A stretch of DNA of 33,877 nucleotides from JBEIGE01 sp040382055 (GTDB lineage: Bacteria; Pseudomonadota; Gammaproteobacteria; Burkholderiales; Burkholderiaceae_C). The position numbers and the translations under genes are program-made. This document shows, in pieces, positions 15,834 through 23,565 of the stretch. Each line of letters starts with the position of its first letter. Position 1 is the stretch's first letter. Location of the stretch: contig JBEIGE010000029.1 in assembly GCA_040382055.1 (NCBI GenBank), positions 1 through 33,877 on the forward strand. Direction: 5' to 3'. The notes under the pieces are model-generated. The model saw nothing but the letters and a program-made list of their open reading frames with translations. It had not been told where the DNA came from and did not search any database.

Positions 15834-16553
15834 TCAGAAGGGCCAAAAGCTGAAAAAGAACCGGCTTAACCAGCCAACTGTTTGCGCTTCGTTTTGTGCG
15901 CCTCGACCTTTGGACTCAACCCGCACATTGGCCACCTGATTGGAGGTCACGATACTTCCCGGCAACATGGTGCGTGGATCAACCGTGCCGGAGAAGCGCA
16001 GGACATCAACGTTTTGGTTCACGCCGATTTGTTTTTCACCTACCACCAGCAGGTGACCGTTGGGCAGGACCTCAGCCACAGTGGCGGTAATGGATCCGGA
16101 AAATGTGTTGGCGCTCTCGGTTCCACCTTTACCAGAAAAATCAGTTGCAGCGGTAGCGCCTATAGCCGCCCGGCTGTCGGCTGAAGGTCCAAAAGCGAGG
16201 CCTGGAAACGCTGTGATATCTGCTGCGTTAGTGGAAGTTCGGTTCGCTGTTGAGGTTGATTTCTGGCTGGCCGTGACGTTTTCAACAATCTGGATGGTCA
16301 CAACATCGCCAACCATTCTGGCGCGACGGTCCTCAAAGGCTGGTCTGTAGCTGACCGCCTGGAAAAGGCTTCCTGTAGCCATGGGCGCGGGGGTATTGTT
16401 GGCGATTGGCAGCGTAGCCTTGGGCTCATAAAAATCAACCATGACGGGTTGTGGCATGGTTTCGCAGCCGGCTACAAAAACTGTGGCGGCGAGTGCGACA
16501 ACTAATGTGATTGCGTTTGACATGGCACCAGGCTGTTTGCGCTGCGTGTTCAT
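15834..16553 (-). CDS. flgH: Flagellar L-ring lipoprotein FlgH
   Basis: FlgH forms the outer-membrane L ring. The N-terminus carries a lipoprotein signal with lipobox VAGC, and the conserved body follows (FEDRRARMVGDVVTIQIVE, GSITATVAEVLPNGHLLVVGEKQI, LRFSGTVDPRTM). The C-terminus GWLSRFFFSFWPF is typical. ATG at 16553 overlaps the stop of flgG; a GTG at 16556 and an internal ATG 10 codons downstream are alternatives. The internal ATG would give a signal peptide of more usual length. The ribosome binding site does not decide between them. Confidence 0.95.
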   Translation of the reverse strand: MNTQRKQPGAMSNAITLVVALAATVFVAGCETMPQPVMVDFYEPKATLPIANNTPAPMATGSLFQAVSYRPAFEDRRARMVGDVVTIQIVENVTASQKSTSTANRTSTNAADITAFPGLAFGPSADSRAAIGATAATDFSGKGGTESANTFSGSITATVAEVLPNGHLLVVGEKQIGVNQNVDVLRFSGTVDPRTMLPGSIVTSNQVANVRVESKGRGAQNEAQTVGWLSRFFFSFWPF

Positions 16554-17335
16554 CACAGTTGACCTAGTTTTTGCAGCATCTGGTCCGAGGTCTGGATGGC
16601 CTTTGAGTTCATCTCATAGGCGCGCTGCGTTTGAATCATGGTCACCAATTCCTGAACAATATTCACGTTGGAAGACTCAACGAAACCCTGCATCAGGCTG
16701 CCCAAACCGTTCGCACCCGGGGCACCTGTATTGGGCTGACCAGATGCCGGGCTTTCCGCATACAGGTTCTGTCCACGCGGGTCCAGCCCGGCCGGGTTGA
16801 CAAAACTGGCCAGGGCAATCGTGCCTATGGGCTGTGGCGTGACATTGCCAGGGATGGAGGCGGTAACGACTCCGTCTGGCGCGATGGTGATGCTTTTGGC
16901 ATTGGCCGGCACATTGATGCCGTTGGCAATCGGCAGACCGCTGGAGGTCACAACCCGGCCTTGGGAGTCAACCTGGAAGGAACCGTCCCGGGTGTAATTG
17001 GTGGTGCCGTCTGGCATGGTGACCTGGAAAAAGCCATTGCCCTGAATGGCCACATCCAAGGTGTTGCTGGACTGCTGCAAGTTGCCTTGTGCGAAAGACC
17101 GGCTGGTGGCAACCGTTTTGACGCCCATTCCCACCTGCAGACCGGAAGGTAACTGCGATTGCTCGGACGTGCTGCTGCCGACTTGGCGCAGGTTCTGGTA
17201 CATCAAATCCTCAAATACCGCATGGGCCCGCTTGAAGCCGTTCGTCGACACATTGGCCAGATTGTTGGAAATGGTGTCCAGCTGCATTTGCTGCGCTTCC
17301 ATTCCTGTTTTGGAGATGTATAGGGAATTGATCAT
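16553..17335 (-). CDS. flgG: Flagellar distal rod protein FlgG
   Basis: The 260-residue protein matches the usual FlgG length. It starts with SLYISKTGMEAQQMQLDTIS and NNLANVSTNGFKRA, contains the TLDVAIQGNGFFQV motif shared by rod/hook proteins, and ends with VNIVQELVTMIQTQRAYEMN and SKAIQTSDQMLQKL. No signal peptide is present, so it is exported through the type III apparatus. It is coupled to flgH by overlapping stop and start codons and lies 29 bases after flgF. Confidence 0.97.
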   Translation of the reverse strand: MINSLYISKTGMEAQQMQLDTISNNLANVSTNGFKRAHAVFEDLMYQNLRQVGSSTSEQSQLPSGLQVGMGVKTVATSRSFAQGNLQQSSNTLDVAIQGNGFFQVTMPDGTTNYTRDGSFQVDSQGRVVTSSGLPIANGINVPANAKSITIAPDGVVTASIPGNVTPQPIGTIALASFVNPAGLDPRGQNLYAESPASGQPNTGAPGANGLGSLMQGFVESSNVNIVQELVTMIQTQRAYEMNSKAIQTSDQMLQKLGQL

Positions 17336-17364
17336 GGTGTTACCTTGTTTCTAGGCTCGTAGGT

Positions 17365-18105
17365 TTAGCCTTGCATGCTGAGCAGTTGTCCGGCTGAGCG
17401 GTCGTTGGATTCTGCTGTTTGCAGCAGTCGCATCTGTACTTCGAACTGCCGGGCCGTCTGTATCATGCCGACCATGGTTTCGATGGCGCTGACATTGGAG
17501 CCTTCAAGAACGCCTGAAGTCATGCGGGCGTTCGGGTTGGTGGCTATTGGTTCACGAGAAGATGTCCGAAAGAGACCATCTGCACCCCGCTTGAGCGGGT
17601 CTTCAGCGGTAGGGTCGACCAATTTCAGCCTGGCCACGTTGGTCGGTGCCTGATTACCGACTTTGGCGCTGATGGTGCCATCAAAACCCATACTGACCGA
17701 TGCGCCGGTAGGTATCTCTATGGGTGCACCACCATCAGATAAAACCGGCAGCCCGTTGCTGGTAACCAGAGTACCTTGGGGGGATATTTCGAAAGCGCCG
17801 TTTCGGGTGTAGGCCTCGGTTCCATCAAGGCCCTGCACAGCAAACCAGCTGTTCCCGGTGGCCATGGCATCCAGATCGCGCCCGGTGCGCTGTGAGGGAC
17901 CTGGCGTATTGAGGTGCCCGGCAGTAGCTTCCAATGCGAACACACGGGTGGACGCGCCATCGCCTCTCAAGGGAACAGCGCGATAAGCGGACATCTCGGC
18001 GCGAAAGCCGTTGGTAGATATGTTGGCCAGGTTGTTGGACAGGACCGCTTGGCGATTCGCCGAAGCATTGGCGCCGGTCATTGCGGTGTAGATCAGACGG
18101 TCCAT
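17365..18105 (-). CDS. flgF: Flagellar proximal rod protein FlgF
   Basis: The 246-residue protein has the rod signature (NRQAVLSNNLANISTNGFRA), an internal WFAVQGLDGTEAYTRNG segment and the C-terminal GVLEGSNVSAIETMVGMIQ and RQFEVQMRLLQTAE. These match FlgF rather than FlgG in both length and the MDRLIYTAMTGA start. It lies 16 bases after flgE in the flgB-L operon. Confidence 0.96.
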   Translation of the reverse strand: MDRLIYTAMTGANASANRQAVLSNNLANISTNGFRAEMSAYRAVPLRGDGASTRVFALEATAGHLNTPGPSQRTGRDLDAMATGNSWFAVQGLDGTEAYTRNGAFEISPQGTLVTSNGLPVLSDGGAPIEIPTGASVSMGFDGTISAKVGNQAPTNVARLKLVDPTAEDPLKRGADGLFRTSSREPIATNPNARMTSGVLEGSNVSAIETMVGMIQTARQFEVQMRLLQTAESNDRSAGQLLSMQG

Positions 18106-18121
18106 GGTGCTTTAGCTCGTG

Positions 18122-19390
18122 TCAGCGCAGGTTCACCAGCGCCTGGACCGCCTGGTCCTGGGTCTTGATGGTCTGCACATTGGCTTGGTAACTGCGCTGG
18201 GCGGTCATCATGGCGACCAGTTCGGCCGTCAGGTCCACATTGGATTCTTCAAGGGCACCAGCGCGGAGCTCGCCGAACTTGCCCTCCAGAGGCTTGCCCT
18301 GGATGGCCTGGCCAGACGTGAAAGTCTCTACCCAGGCGCCGCCGGAGATTGGTGCCAAGCCTTGCGGGTTACGGAAATCGGCCAGCGTAATCTGGGCCAG
18401 ACGCTGGGTCTGACCGTTTGAATACGTCGTTGTCAAGATACCCTTCTGGTCGATGGACACACCGGTCAGATCGCCCGAGGTATATCCGTTTTGCGTCAGG
18501 TTGGTGACGGCAAAGCCCGATGCGAACTGGCTTGTTTTGCTGACATCCAGCGTTGCAACGATGTCGGGTGTGATGCCGCCGGGTGTTGGTATCGTGATTT
18601 GTGGCAAAGCGGCGGCTGTCGGGGATATCAGCGTGCCACTGCTGTCAAACCTGAGCACCAGAGAGGTCGGGGTCCCAGACACGTCGTACTGAATCGGCGT
18701 GGCCGCTGTGAGTGAGTCATAGACTTCCCAGTTGTTGGAAGCCAAAACAACTGGAGGGCCTGCAGAGGCCGGCGTGTCTGCGACCTTGACAAAGTACAAA
18801 TTCAGGGGAACCTCTTTGCCCTGGGCGTCAAAGGTGGTCAGGGCGGTGCCGTAGGTTGTGCGGGGTGTCACTGGCGCTGTGGCCGCGATCTTCGCCCTGG
18901 CATCCAGGTTCATTTCCAGACTGATGGTGGTTGTCGCGCTGGCGGGCAGCAGAGCTCCCGTTGGAACTGAGAGCTTTCCTGGCGTGATGCTTGTGGGTGT
19001 TCCTGTGGCGTCCAGCGTGAAGCCCATCAGGTTGGCATTTTGGTTAGTCACCACATTGCCTTGGCGGTCCAGCTTGAACTGACCATCCCGTGTGTATGCA
19101 GATTGGCCGTCAGTCGTAGCGATCTGGAAGAATCCGCCGCCATTGATGGCAACATCCAAGCTATTGCCAGTGATATTGATGCTGCCTTGTGTAAACTGCT
19201 GCGAGACCGTTGCAACTGCCACGCCAATGCCTTCGCTGCTTCCCGCCGCGCCAGCGGATGACACCAGTGCGGCAAACTCTGCGCGTGATGATTTGGCCCC
19301 TACGGTGCTCGCGTTGGCGATGTTGTTGCCGATAACATCAAGCCGCTTGCTCGAAGCGTTGAGTCCGGCGAGTCCTGTCTGAAAGCCCAT
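18122..19390 (-). CDS. flgE: Flagellar hook protein FlgE
   Basis: FlgE polymerises into the hook. The 422-residue protein begins with MGFQTGLAGLNASSKRLDVI and GNNIANASTVGAKSSR, has the SLDVAINGGGFFQI motif, and ends with ESNVDLTAELVAMMTAQRSY and QANVQTIKTQDQAV. The centre (about 140-330) is the variable D2 region. The length is close to that of enteric FlgE. It lies 12 bases after flgD, the hook cap gene. Confidence 0.97.
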   Translation of the reverse strand: MGFQTGLAGLNASSKRLDVIGNNIANASTVGAKSSRAEFAALVSSAGAAGSSEGIGVAVATVSQQFTQGSINITGNSLDVAINGGGFFQIATTDGQSAYTRDGQFKLDRQGNVVTNQNANLMGFTLDATGTPTSITPGKLSVPTGALLPASATTTISLEMNLDARAKIAATAPVTPRTTYGTALTTFDAQGKEVPLNLYFVKVADTPASAGPPVVLASNNWEVYDSLTAATPIQYDVSGTPTSLVLRFDSSGTLISPTAAALPQITIPTPGGITPDIVATLDVSKTSQFASGFAVTNLTQNGYTSGDLTGVSIDQKGILTTTYSNGQTQRLAQITLADFRNPQGLAPISGGAWVETFTSGQAIQGKPLEGKFGELRAGALEESNVDLTAELVAMMTAQRSYQANVQTIKTQDQAVQALVNLR

Positions 19391-19402
19391 GGTGTTGTCC
19401 TT

Positions 19403-20074
19403 TTAAAGAATGGATTTGATGTCGTCGTATTTCACAGTGGCTCCGCCCTTGAGTGAAACCGTCATGGCGGCCCCGTCGCTACCGATGGAAGCGATGGTGT
19501 CTCTGGCCAGCGTGGTTGCCGTCACTGCATTGCTGCCCATGGTGGCCGTGACCTTGAAGACAGGCTTGGCCGCGCCGGTGTAGTTGCTGGCATTCCACTC
19601 AAAGTTGTTGCGTCCGGCACTCATGGCGCCCAGATTGAGTGTGTCGAGCAGCTGACCGCCAGGCGTGAAAATCTCCACTTTGACTTTGTCGGCCTTGCTT
19701 GCCAGATCCAACGATCCTTTGCCCACGCCAGCATTGATGGCCAAGGTGTTGCCCTGGGTGAGGACGTCGCGGCCGATCATGGTCACACCCTGCATTTCCT
19801 GCATGGCGCTGAACTGGGTTGACATGGACTTGATGGACTCGTTGAGCTGTTGAATGCCGGTAACCGTGTTGATCTGCGCCATCTGGCTGGTCATTTGTGC
19901 GTTGTCCATCGGGTTCATCGGATCCTGGTTGTTCAACTGCGCTACCAGCAGCTTGAGAAACCGGTCTTGCGCAGCAGCAGCATCAGTTTGTGATGCTGAG
20001 GCCGAACCTGAACCGGTCAGACTTGACATCGGATTGGCGGCATTGCTGCTGGTGCTATTCAGGCTGCTGATCAT
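19403..20074 (-). CDS. flgD: Flagellar hook assembly scaffold protein FlgD
   Basis: FlgD caps the growing hook. The conserved N-terminal block is DRFLKLLVAQLNNQDPMNPM followed by DNAQMTSQMAQINTVTGIQQ, the defining FlgD motif. The C-terminal half has the FlgD Ig/Tudor-like pattern (VKVEIFTPGGQLLDTLNLG, NNFEWNA). At 223 residues it has normal length. It sits between flgC and flgE, as in most proteobacteria. Confidence 0.96.
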   Translation of the reverse strand: MISSLNSTSSNAANPMSSLTGSGSASASQTDAAAAQDRFLKLLVAQLNNQDPMNPMDNAQMTSQMAQINTVTGIQQLNESIKSMSTQFSAMQEMQGVTMIGRDVLTQGNTLAINAGVGKGSLDLASKADKVKVEIFTPGGQLLDTLNLGAMSAGRNNFEWNASNYTGAAKPVFKVTATMGSNAVTATTLARDTIASIGSDGAAMTVSLKGGATVKYDDIKSIL

Positions 20075-20107
20075 GGTGATTCCTTGGGGTTACCTGGCTA
20101 GTTGAAC

Positions 20108-20512
20108 TTACTGACCCATTTGCAGGGTTTTGAGCAAAAGACTTTTGGCGGTGTTCATCACTTCAATGTTGTTCTGGTAAGAACGAGATGCAGAAATCAT
20201 GTTCACCATTTCTTCAACCTGATTCACGTTGGAGTACGTGACATAACCTTCTGCATCTGCTGAGGGGTGAGAGGGGTTATGCACTTTGCGGCCAGGCTCC
20301 TGACTTTCCTTGATGGTTTGAATCTTCACGCCGGAAGATGCGTCCGGACCCATCGGAACCGTTTCAAAAACCACCTGCCGACCTTTGTAAGCCTTGCCAT
20401 CTGGACCGGCCACTGCATCGGCATTGGCCAGATTGCTGGCGACTACGTTCAGGCGCTGGGACTGGGCACTGATGGCGCTTCCGGATACGCCAAAGATTGA
20501 AAACATGGACAT
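20108..20512 (-). CDS. flgC: Flagellar proximal rod protein FlgC
   Basis: The 134-residue protein has the FlgC pattern: SIFGVSGSAISAQSQRLNVV, ASNLANADAVAGPDGKAYKG and the C-terminal NVNQVEEMVNMISASRSYQN with NIEVMNTAKSLLLKTLQMGQ. The length is the family norm. It follows flgB after 34 bases. Confidence 0.97.
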   Translation of the reverse strand: MSMFSIFGVSGSAISAQSQRLNVVASNLANADAVAGPDGKAYKGRQVVFETVPMGPDASSGVKIQTIKESQEPGRKVHNPSHPSADAEGYVTYSNVNQVEEMVNMISASRSYQNNIEVMNTAKSLLLKTLQMGQ

Positions 20513-20546
20513 GGTGATCTTTCTGATGCTTTATCGGTGTATAAGC

Positions 20547-20981
20547 TCATTGGCCCTGAATGGCACTCAAGATTGTTCGAGACGAGCCGTTAATAAACCT
20601 GAGGGTAGCCTCGTAGCGCACCGAGTTGTCAACGAAGCTGCTGCGTTCGCGGTCCAGATCGACGCTATTGCCATCCATGCTGGGTTGGGTCTGCGCGGCG
20701 AATGCCAGAGAAGAAGGGTTGCCTAAAAGTCCGGAGCCGCCAGACAAGGGGATGTGGCGGTTATTGGTCTGCTTTGAAGACATGCTTGAACTTGTCATGC
20801 CGCTTGGCGTTTTGCTGTTGTTTGTGGCTTCTGCCATGGCAGCGCGGAAATTAACGTCCCGGGCGATGTAACCAGGCGTGTCTGCATTGGCAATGTTGCT
20901 CGCGATGACACGTTGGCGTTCGGCGCGCACGACCAAGGCTTTCGAGTGAAAGTCCATTCCGCTGGTCATTTGTGCAAACAT
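20547..20981 (-). CDS. flgB: Flagellar proximal rod protein FlgB
   Basis: The 144-residue protein begins with SGMDFHSKALVVRAERQRVI and ASNIANADTPGYIARDVNF, the diagnostic FlgB N-terminus, and ends with the conserved RYEATLRFINGSSRTILSAI. It is the first gene of the flgBCDEFGHIJKL operon. The 222-bp divergent gap to flgA must carry its promoter. A CATAAT-like -10 (about 21044-21049, minus strand) is a weak candidate for an FlhDC-activated start. Confidence 0.96.
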   Translation of the reverse strand: MFAQMTSGMDFHSKALVVRAERQRVIASNIANADTPGYIARDVNFRAAMAEATNNSKTPSGMTSSSMSSKQTNNRHIPLSGGSGLLGNPSSLAFAAQTQPSMDGNSVDLDRERSSFVDNSVRYEATLRFINGSSRTILSAIQGQ

Positions 20982-21203
20982 AAGTTACCTCATCTGAGTT
21001 TTCAAAGCCACATGTCAGGTCTGCGGGTCTTTGACGTCTGGCAATTATGGGAAAAACTTGAATGCCCGATTGCCTGAATAAGGGGGGTAATCCCGTCGTA
21101 CTTTGGCGTTTTGTGATCCACTGCTATCTCTATATTCGACTTATTGAGCCTCTTATTGAGAACGGCTGTATCAGGACAACTCCTTTAATGAAGGTCGAGC
21201 ATC
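20982..21203. promoter_or_regulatory. Divergent flgB / flgA control region
   Basis: This gap separates the divergent flgB and flgA operons and is where FlhD4C2-activated class II promoters are expected. A TATATT -10-like element (about 21131-21136, plus strand) precedes flgA, and CATAAT (about 21044-21049, minus strand) precedes flgB. Neither has a good -35, which is usual for activator-dependent promoters. I could not identify an FlhDC box with confidence. A tandem 9-bp repeat lies within it and is listed separately. Confidence 0.45.
21140..21160 (+). repeat. Tandem 9-bp repeat CTTATTGAG, 12-bp period, before flgA
   Basis: Two exact copies of CTTATTGAG are separated by CCT, in the divergent flgB/flgA region and about 44 bp before the flgA start. 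They directly follow a TATATT -10-like hexamer, so they would lie over or just after the flgA start of transcription. A regulator binding as a tandem dimer is one explanation. Confidence 0.55.
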
Positions 21204-22001
21204 ATGCGCAACATATTCAAGCTCTCTTTTCAAGCATTGCAAATTGTGGTGTGGCCGGTTCTTTCGATGTCAGTTTCTGCTTTTGCTTTATTGGGAACCA
21301 ATGCTTACGCCCAGACAGCGCTGGTCTCTCAGGTCTCTTACGCCGGGCCAGACGCCACCAGAGGTGATGTTGATTTCTTGAAGGATACGCAGCGCTGGCT
21401 TGACCAAGCGGTCACCTCCATCCCTTCTAAAGAGGCAATGCCTTTGCGCATGGAAGTGAGCGTTGGCTCACTCGATAGCCGTCTGCAGTTGGCGCCTTGC
21501 TCGCGGGTAGAGCCCTATATTCCACCAGGGACGCGCCTGTGGGGAAAAACCCGGCTTGGCTTACGGTGTACCGATGGCCAGGTTAAGTGGAATGTGTTCT
21601 TGCCGGTCACCATCAAGGCAACCGGGCCCGCCTGGGTGGTTAAGCGGGATGTGGCATCCGGTGCGGTCATCACCGAGGCCGACTTGACTCAAGCCAATGT
21701 GGACTGGGCACAAGACAGCAGTCCGGTCATCGCAGACATTGCGCAGGTCGCAGGTCAGGTGGCCACACGGCCATTGTCAACCGGTCAAACCCTGCGGCAA
21801 AACATGGTTCGCCCGGCCCAGGTATTTCAGGCCGGTGCACAGGTCAGGGTGATTGCGGTGGGTACCGGTTACCAAATCACTTCAGATGGCCAGGCATTGG
21901 CCGCCGGAGTGATCGGGCAGCAAACCCGGGTTCGCATGGACAGTGGGCGCATCATGACAGCCCTGGTACTGGATGCGCGTACAGTTCGTTTGGAGTTATA
22001 A
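21204..22001 (+). CDS. flgA: Flagellar P-ring assembly chaperone FlgA
   Basis: FlgA is a periplasmic chaperone needed for FlgI to assemble into the P ring. The 265-residue precursor has a long Sec signal peptide with likely cleavage after AYA near residue 36. Conserved segments include LQLAPCSRVEPYIPPGTRLW, the SAF-like WVVKRDVASGAVITEADL and the C-terminal RVIAVGTGYQITSDGQALA with GRIMTAL. The start has AAGG about nine bases upstream. It is divergent from flgB and followed by flgM and flgN, the arrangement known from enterics. Confidence 0.94.
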   Translation: MRNIFKLSFQALQIVVWPVLSMSVSAFALLGTNAYAQTALVSQVSYAGPDATRGDVDFLKDTQRWLDQAVTSIPSKEAMPLRMEVSVGSLDSRLQLAPCSRVEPYIPPGTRLWGKTRLGLRCTDGQVKWNVFLPVTIKATGPAWVVKRDVASGAVITEADLTQANVDWAQDSSPVIADIAQVAGQVATRPLSTGQTLRQNMVRPAQVFQAGAQVRVIAVGTGYQITSDGQALAAGVIGQQTRVRMDSGRIMTALVLDARTVRLEL

Positions 22002-22029
22002 CTCATTGAAAAGAACATGCAAATAGACC

Positions 22030-22056
22030 TAAAGTCAGTCAAGAAAGTGCCGACAA
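22030..22056 (+). promoter_or_regulatory. Sigma-28 (FliA) promoter of flgM
   Basis: TAAA, then exactly 15 bases, then GCCGACAA, matches the enterobacterial sigma-28 consensus TAAA-N15-GCCGATAA at all but one position. It starts about 29 bases after the flgA stop and about 43 bases before the -ATG of flgM. FlgM is classically made from both the flgA class II transcript and its own class III promoter. Confidence 0.8.
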
Positions 22057-22098
22057 CATGTGTACGACCCTTAGTCTAGGTCGGTATTGGAGCGCACC

Positions 22099-22425
22099 AT
22101 GAAAATACCTCAGTCTTCTGACATCACTGTCAATTCGCCGCCGCCGTCGCAAACCACAGCGGCTGCTGCTGCCAAAACTGCCCAGCAAACGCCGGCTGCA
22201 GCCGCAGCACGTGAGGCGAGTTCTGCCGGTGTCGCTGTTACTGTCTCCGCCCGTGCGCGTGCCCTCGAGCAGACGAAAAGCACAGAAGCACCTGAAGTGG
22301 ATACTGCCAAGGTCAAAGAAGTCCGTGCCGCCATTGATAACGGAACCTATGTGGTTAATCCGGGTGTGATTGCTGACAAGCTGCTGGCTAACGCGAAAGA
22401 CATGTTGAACAGAACACAAAGTTAA
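22099..22425 (+). CDS. flgM: Anti-sigma-28 factor FlgM
   Basis: FlgM holds FliA inactive until the hook is finished and FlgM is exported. The 108-residue protein starts MKIPQSSD, has a disordered Ala/Pro/Gln-rich first half and the conserved C-terminal sigma-binding part (VDTAKVKEVRAAIDNGTYVV, ADKLLANAKDML). ATG at 22099 is chosen because GGAG lies six bases before it; TTG at 22087 would add four residues. A sigma-28 promoter directly upstream gives the known feedback loop. Its target, fliA, is in the same window at 22849-23565. Confidence 0.93.
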   Translation: MKIPQSSDITVNSPPPSQTTAAAAAKTAQQTPAAAAAREASSAGVAVTVSARARALEQTKSTEAPEVDTAKVKEVRAAIDNGTYVVNPGVIADKLLANAKDMLNRTQS

Positions 22426-22434
22426 TAGTCCCTC

Positions 22435-22830
22435 ATGGAAACTGACTTGATGACAGACGAGCTTATTGAAATACCCTTGGCAAGAGTCGAATTTTTTTTC
22501 AATGCTGTATCGACTGCCCTGCTTGATGCTGATCCGGTGAAAATGGAGTCAGCCGCTGTGGGCTTGCGTCAGGCGTCGGTGGAGCTTTCTGCTGCTTTGG
22601 GTTCAGGCTCTTCTGTAGCAAGCAATCGCTCGGGCCTGGATGCGCGTATCAAGGCCATCTCAAGCGGGTTGAGTGTGCAGCGGGAAAATTTGATACGTCG
22701 AAGTGTGATGGTCGATCGTGCCCTTGGCGTCATCGTCCCAGTGACCCGTCCAGGCACCTACTCACGGACATCTGGCCCCTACGGAAACGGCCCCCGTTCT
22801 TCCGGCGAGTTCAGGACAATTTCCGCCTGA
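22435..22830 (+). CDS. flgN: Probable flagellar export chaperone FlgN
   Basis: The 131-residue protein lies nine bases after flgM and has the size and helical character of FlgN, the chaperone for FlgK and FlgL. Sequence similarity is weak by eye, so the call rests mainly on gene order. The N-terminal two thirds are predicted helical; the last 30 residues are rich in Gly, Ser and Arg and likely disordered. No Shine-Dalgarno sequence precedes ATG 22435; ATG 22450 is an alternative. It converges on fliA with an 18-base gap without a visible terminator. Confidence 0.75.
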   Translation: METDLMTDELIEIPLARVEFFFNAVSTALLDADPVKMESAAVGLRQASVELSAALGSGSSVASNRSGLDARIKAISSGLSVQRENLIRRSVMVDRALGVIVPVTRPGTYSRTSGPYGNGPRSSGEFRTISA

Positions 22831-22848
22831 CTCCTGCTCCACCTTGAG

Positions 22849-23565
22849 TTAGTGTGTTCGCATCTTGGCCCTGAGCCGGGCAATAGATTGGCTGTGCAGT
22901 TGGCAAACGCGTGACTCAGTAATGCCCAGGACAGCCGCAATCTCCTTCAGATTCATATCGTTTTCATAGTACATGCTCATGATGTACTGTTCGCGTTCAG
23001 GCAAGACTTCTATGGCCTTGACCAGCGACTCCCTCAGCCGTTGGTTACGCAGCATCTGCACCGGATCGGCGTCGCTATCCATCATGTGGCGGTCCAGAAA
23101 ACTGTCTTCGCTCTCGTCGCCACCCGCCATGTCTTCCAGGTAGACCAGCTGTGTCCCCTTGACCTTGCCCAAAAGGCTTTGGTAGTCACTCAGGCTCATG
23201 CCCAATTCAGCGGCAATCTCGGACTCTACGGGAGATCGACCCAGGCGATGCTCCAGCTTGCGCAGCGCTACCTCGATCTCTTTCTGGCTTTTACGTGAGC
23301 CGCGTGACATCCAGTCGCTTTCCCGCAGCTCGTCGATCATTGCGCCGCGGATACGCTGGGTCGCAAAGGTTTCAAACTGAACCCCTTGTGTTGCCTCAAA
23401 GCGTGTCAAGGCCTCAGACAGACCAATCAAACCGACCTGAATCAAGTCGTCGACCTGCACGCTGGCGGGCAACTTGGCCATCATGTGGTGGGCCAAGCGT
23501 CTGACCAACGGTATGTACTGCCGGATCATGGCTTCCTGATCCAAATGACCTTTGGCGGTGTACAT
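22849..23565 (-). CDS. fliA: Flagellar sigma factor FliA (sigma-28)
   Basis: FliA directs RNA polymerase to late flagellar promoters such as the one found before flgM. The 238-residue protein has region 2 (VDDLIQVGLIGLSEALTRFE, FETFATQRIRGAMIDELR), region 3 (LGRSPVESEIAAELG) and the region 4 helix-turn-helix (MNLKEIAAVLGITESRVCQL). Length is the family norm. It is the last gene of the flhB-flhA-flhF-flhG-like-fliA run. Its start codon overlaps the stop of the preceding gene (end 23565), so the two are coupled. Confidence 0.97.
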   Translation of the reverse strand: MYTAKGHLDQEAMIRQYIPLVRRLAHHMMAKLPASVQVDDLIQVGLIGLSEALTRFEATQGVQFETFATQRIRGAMIDELRESDWMSRGSRKSQKEIEVALRKLEHRLGRSPVESEIAAELGMSLSDYQSLLGKVKGTQLVYLEDMAGGDESEDSFLDRHMMDSDADPVQMLRNQRLRESLVKAIEVLPEREQYIMSMYYENDMNLKEIAAVLGITESRVCQLHSQSIARLRAKMRTH

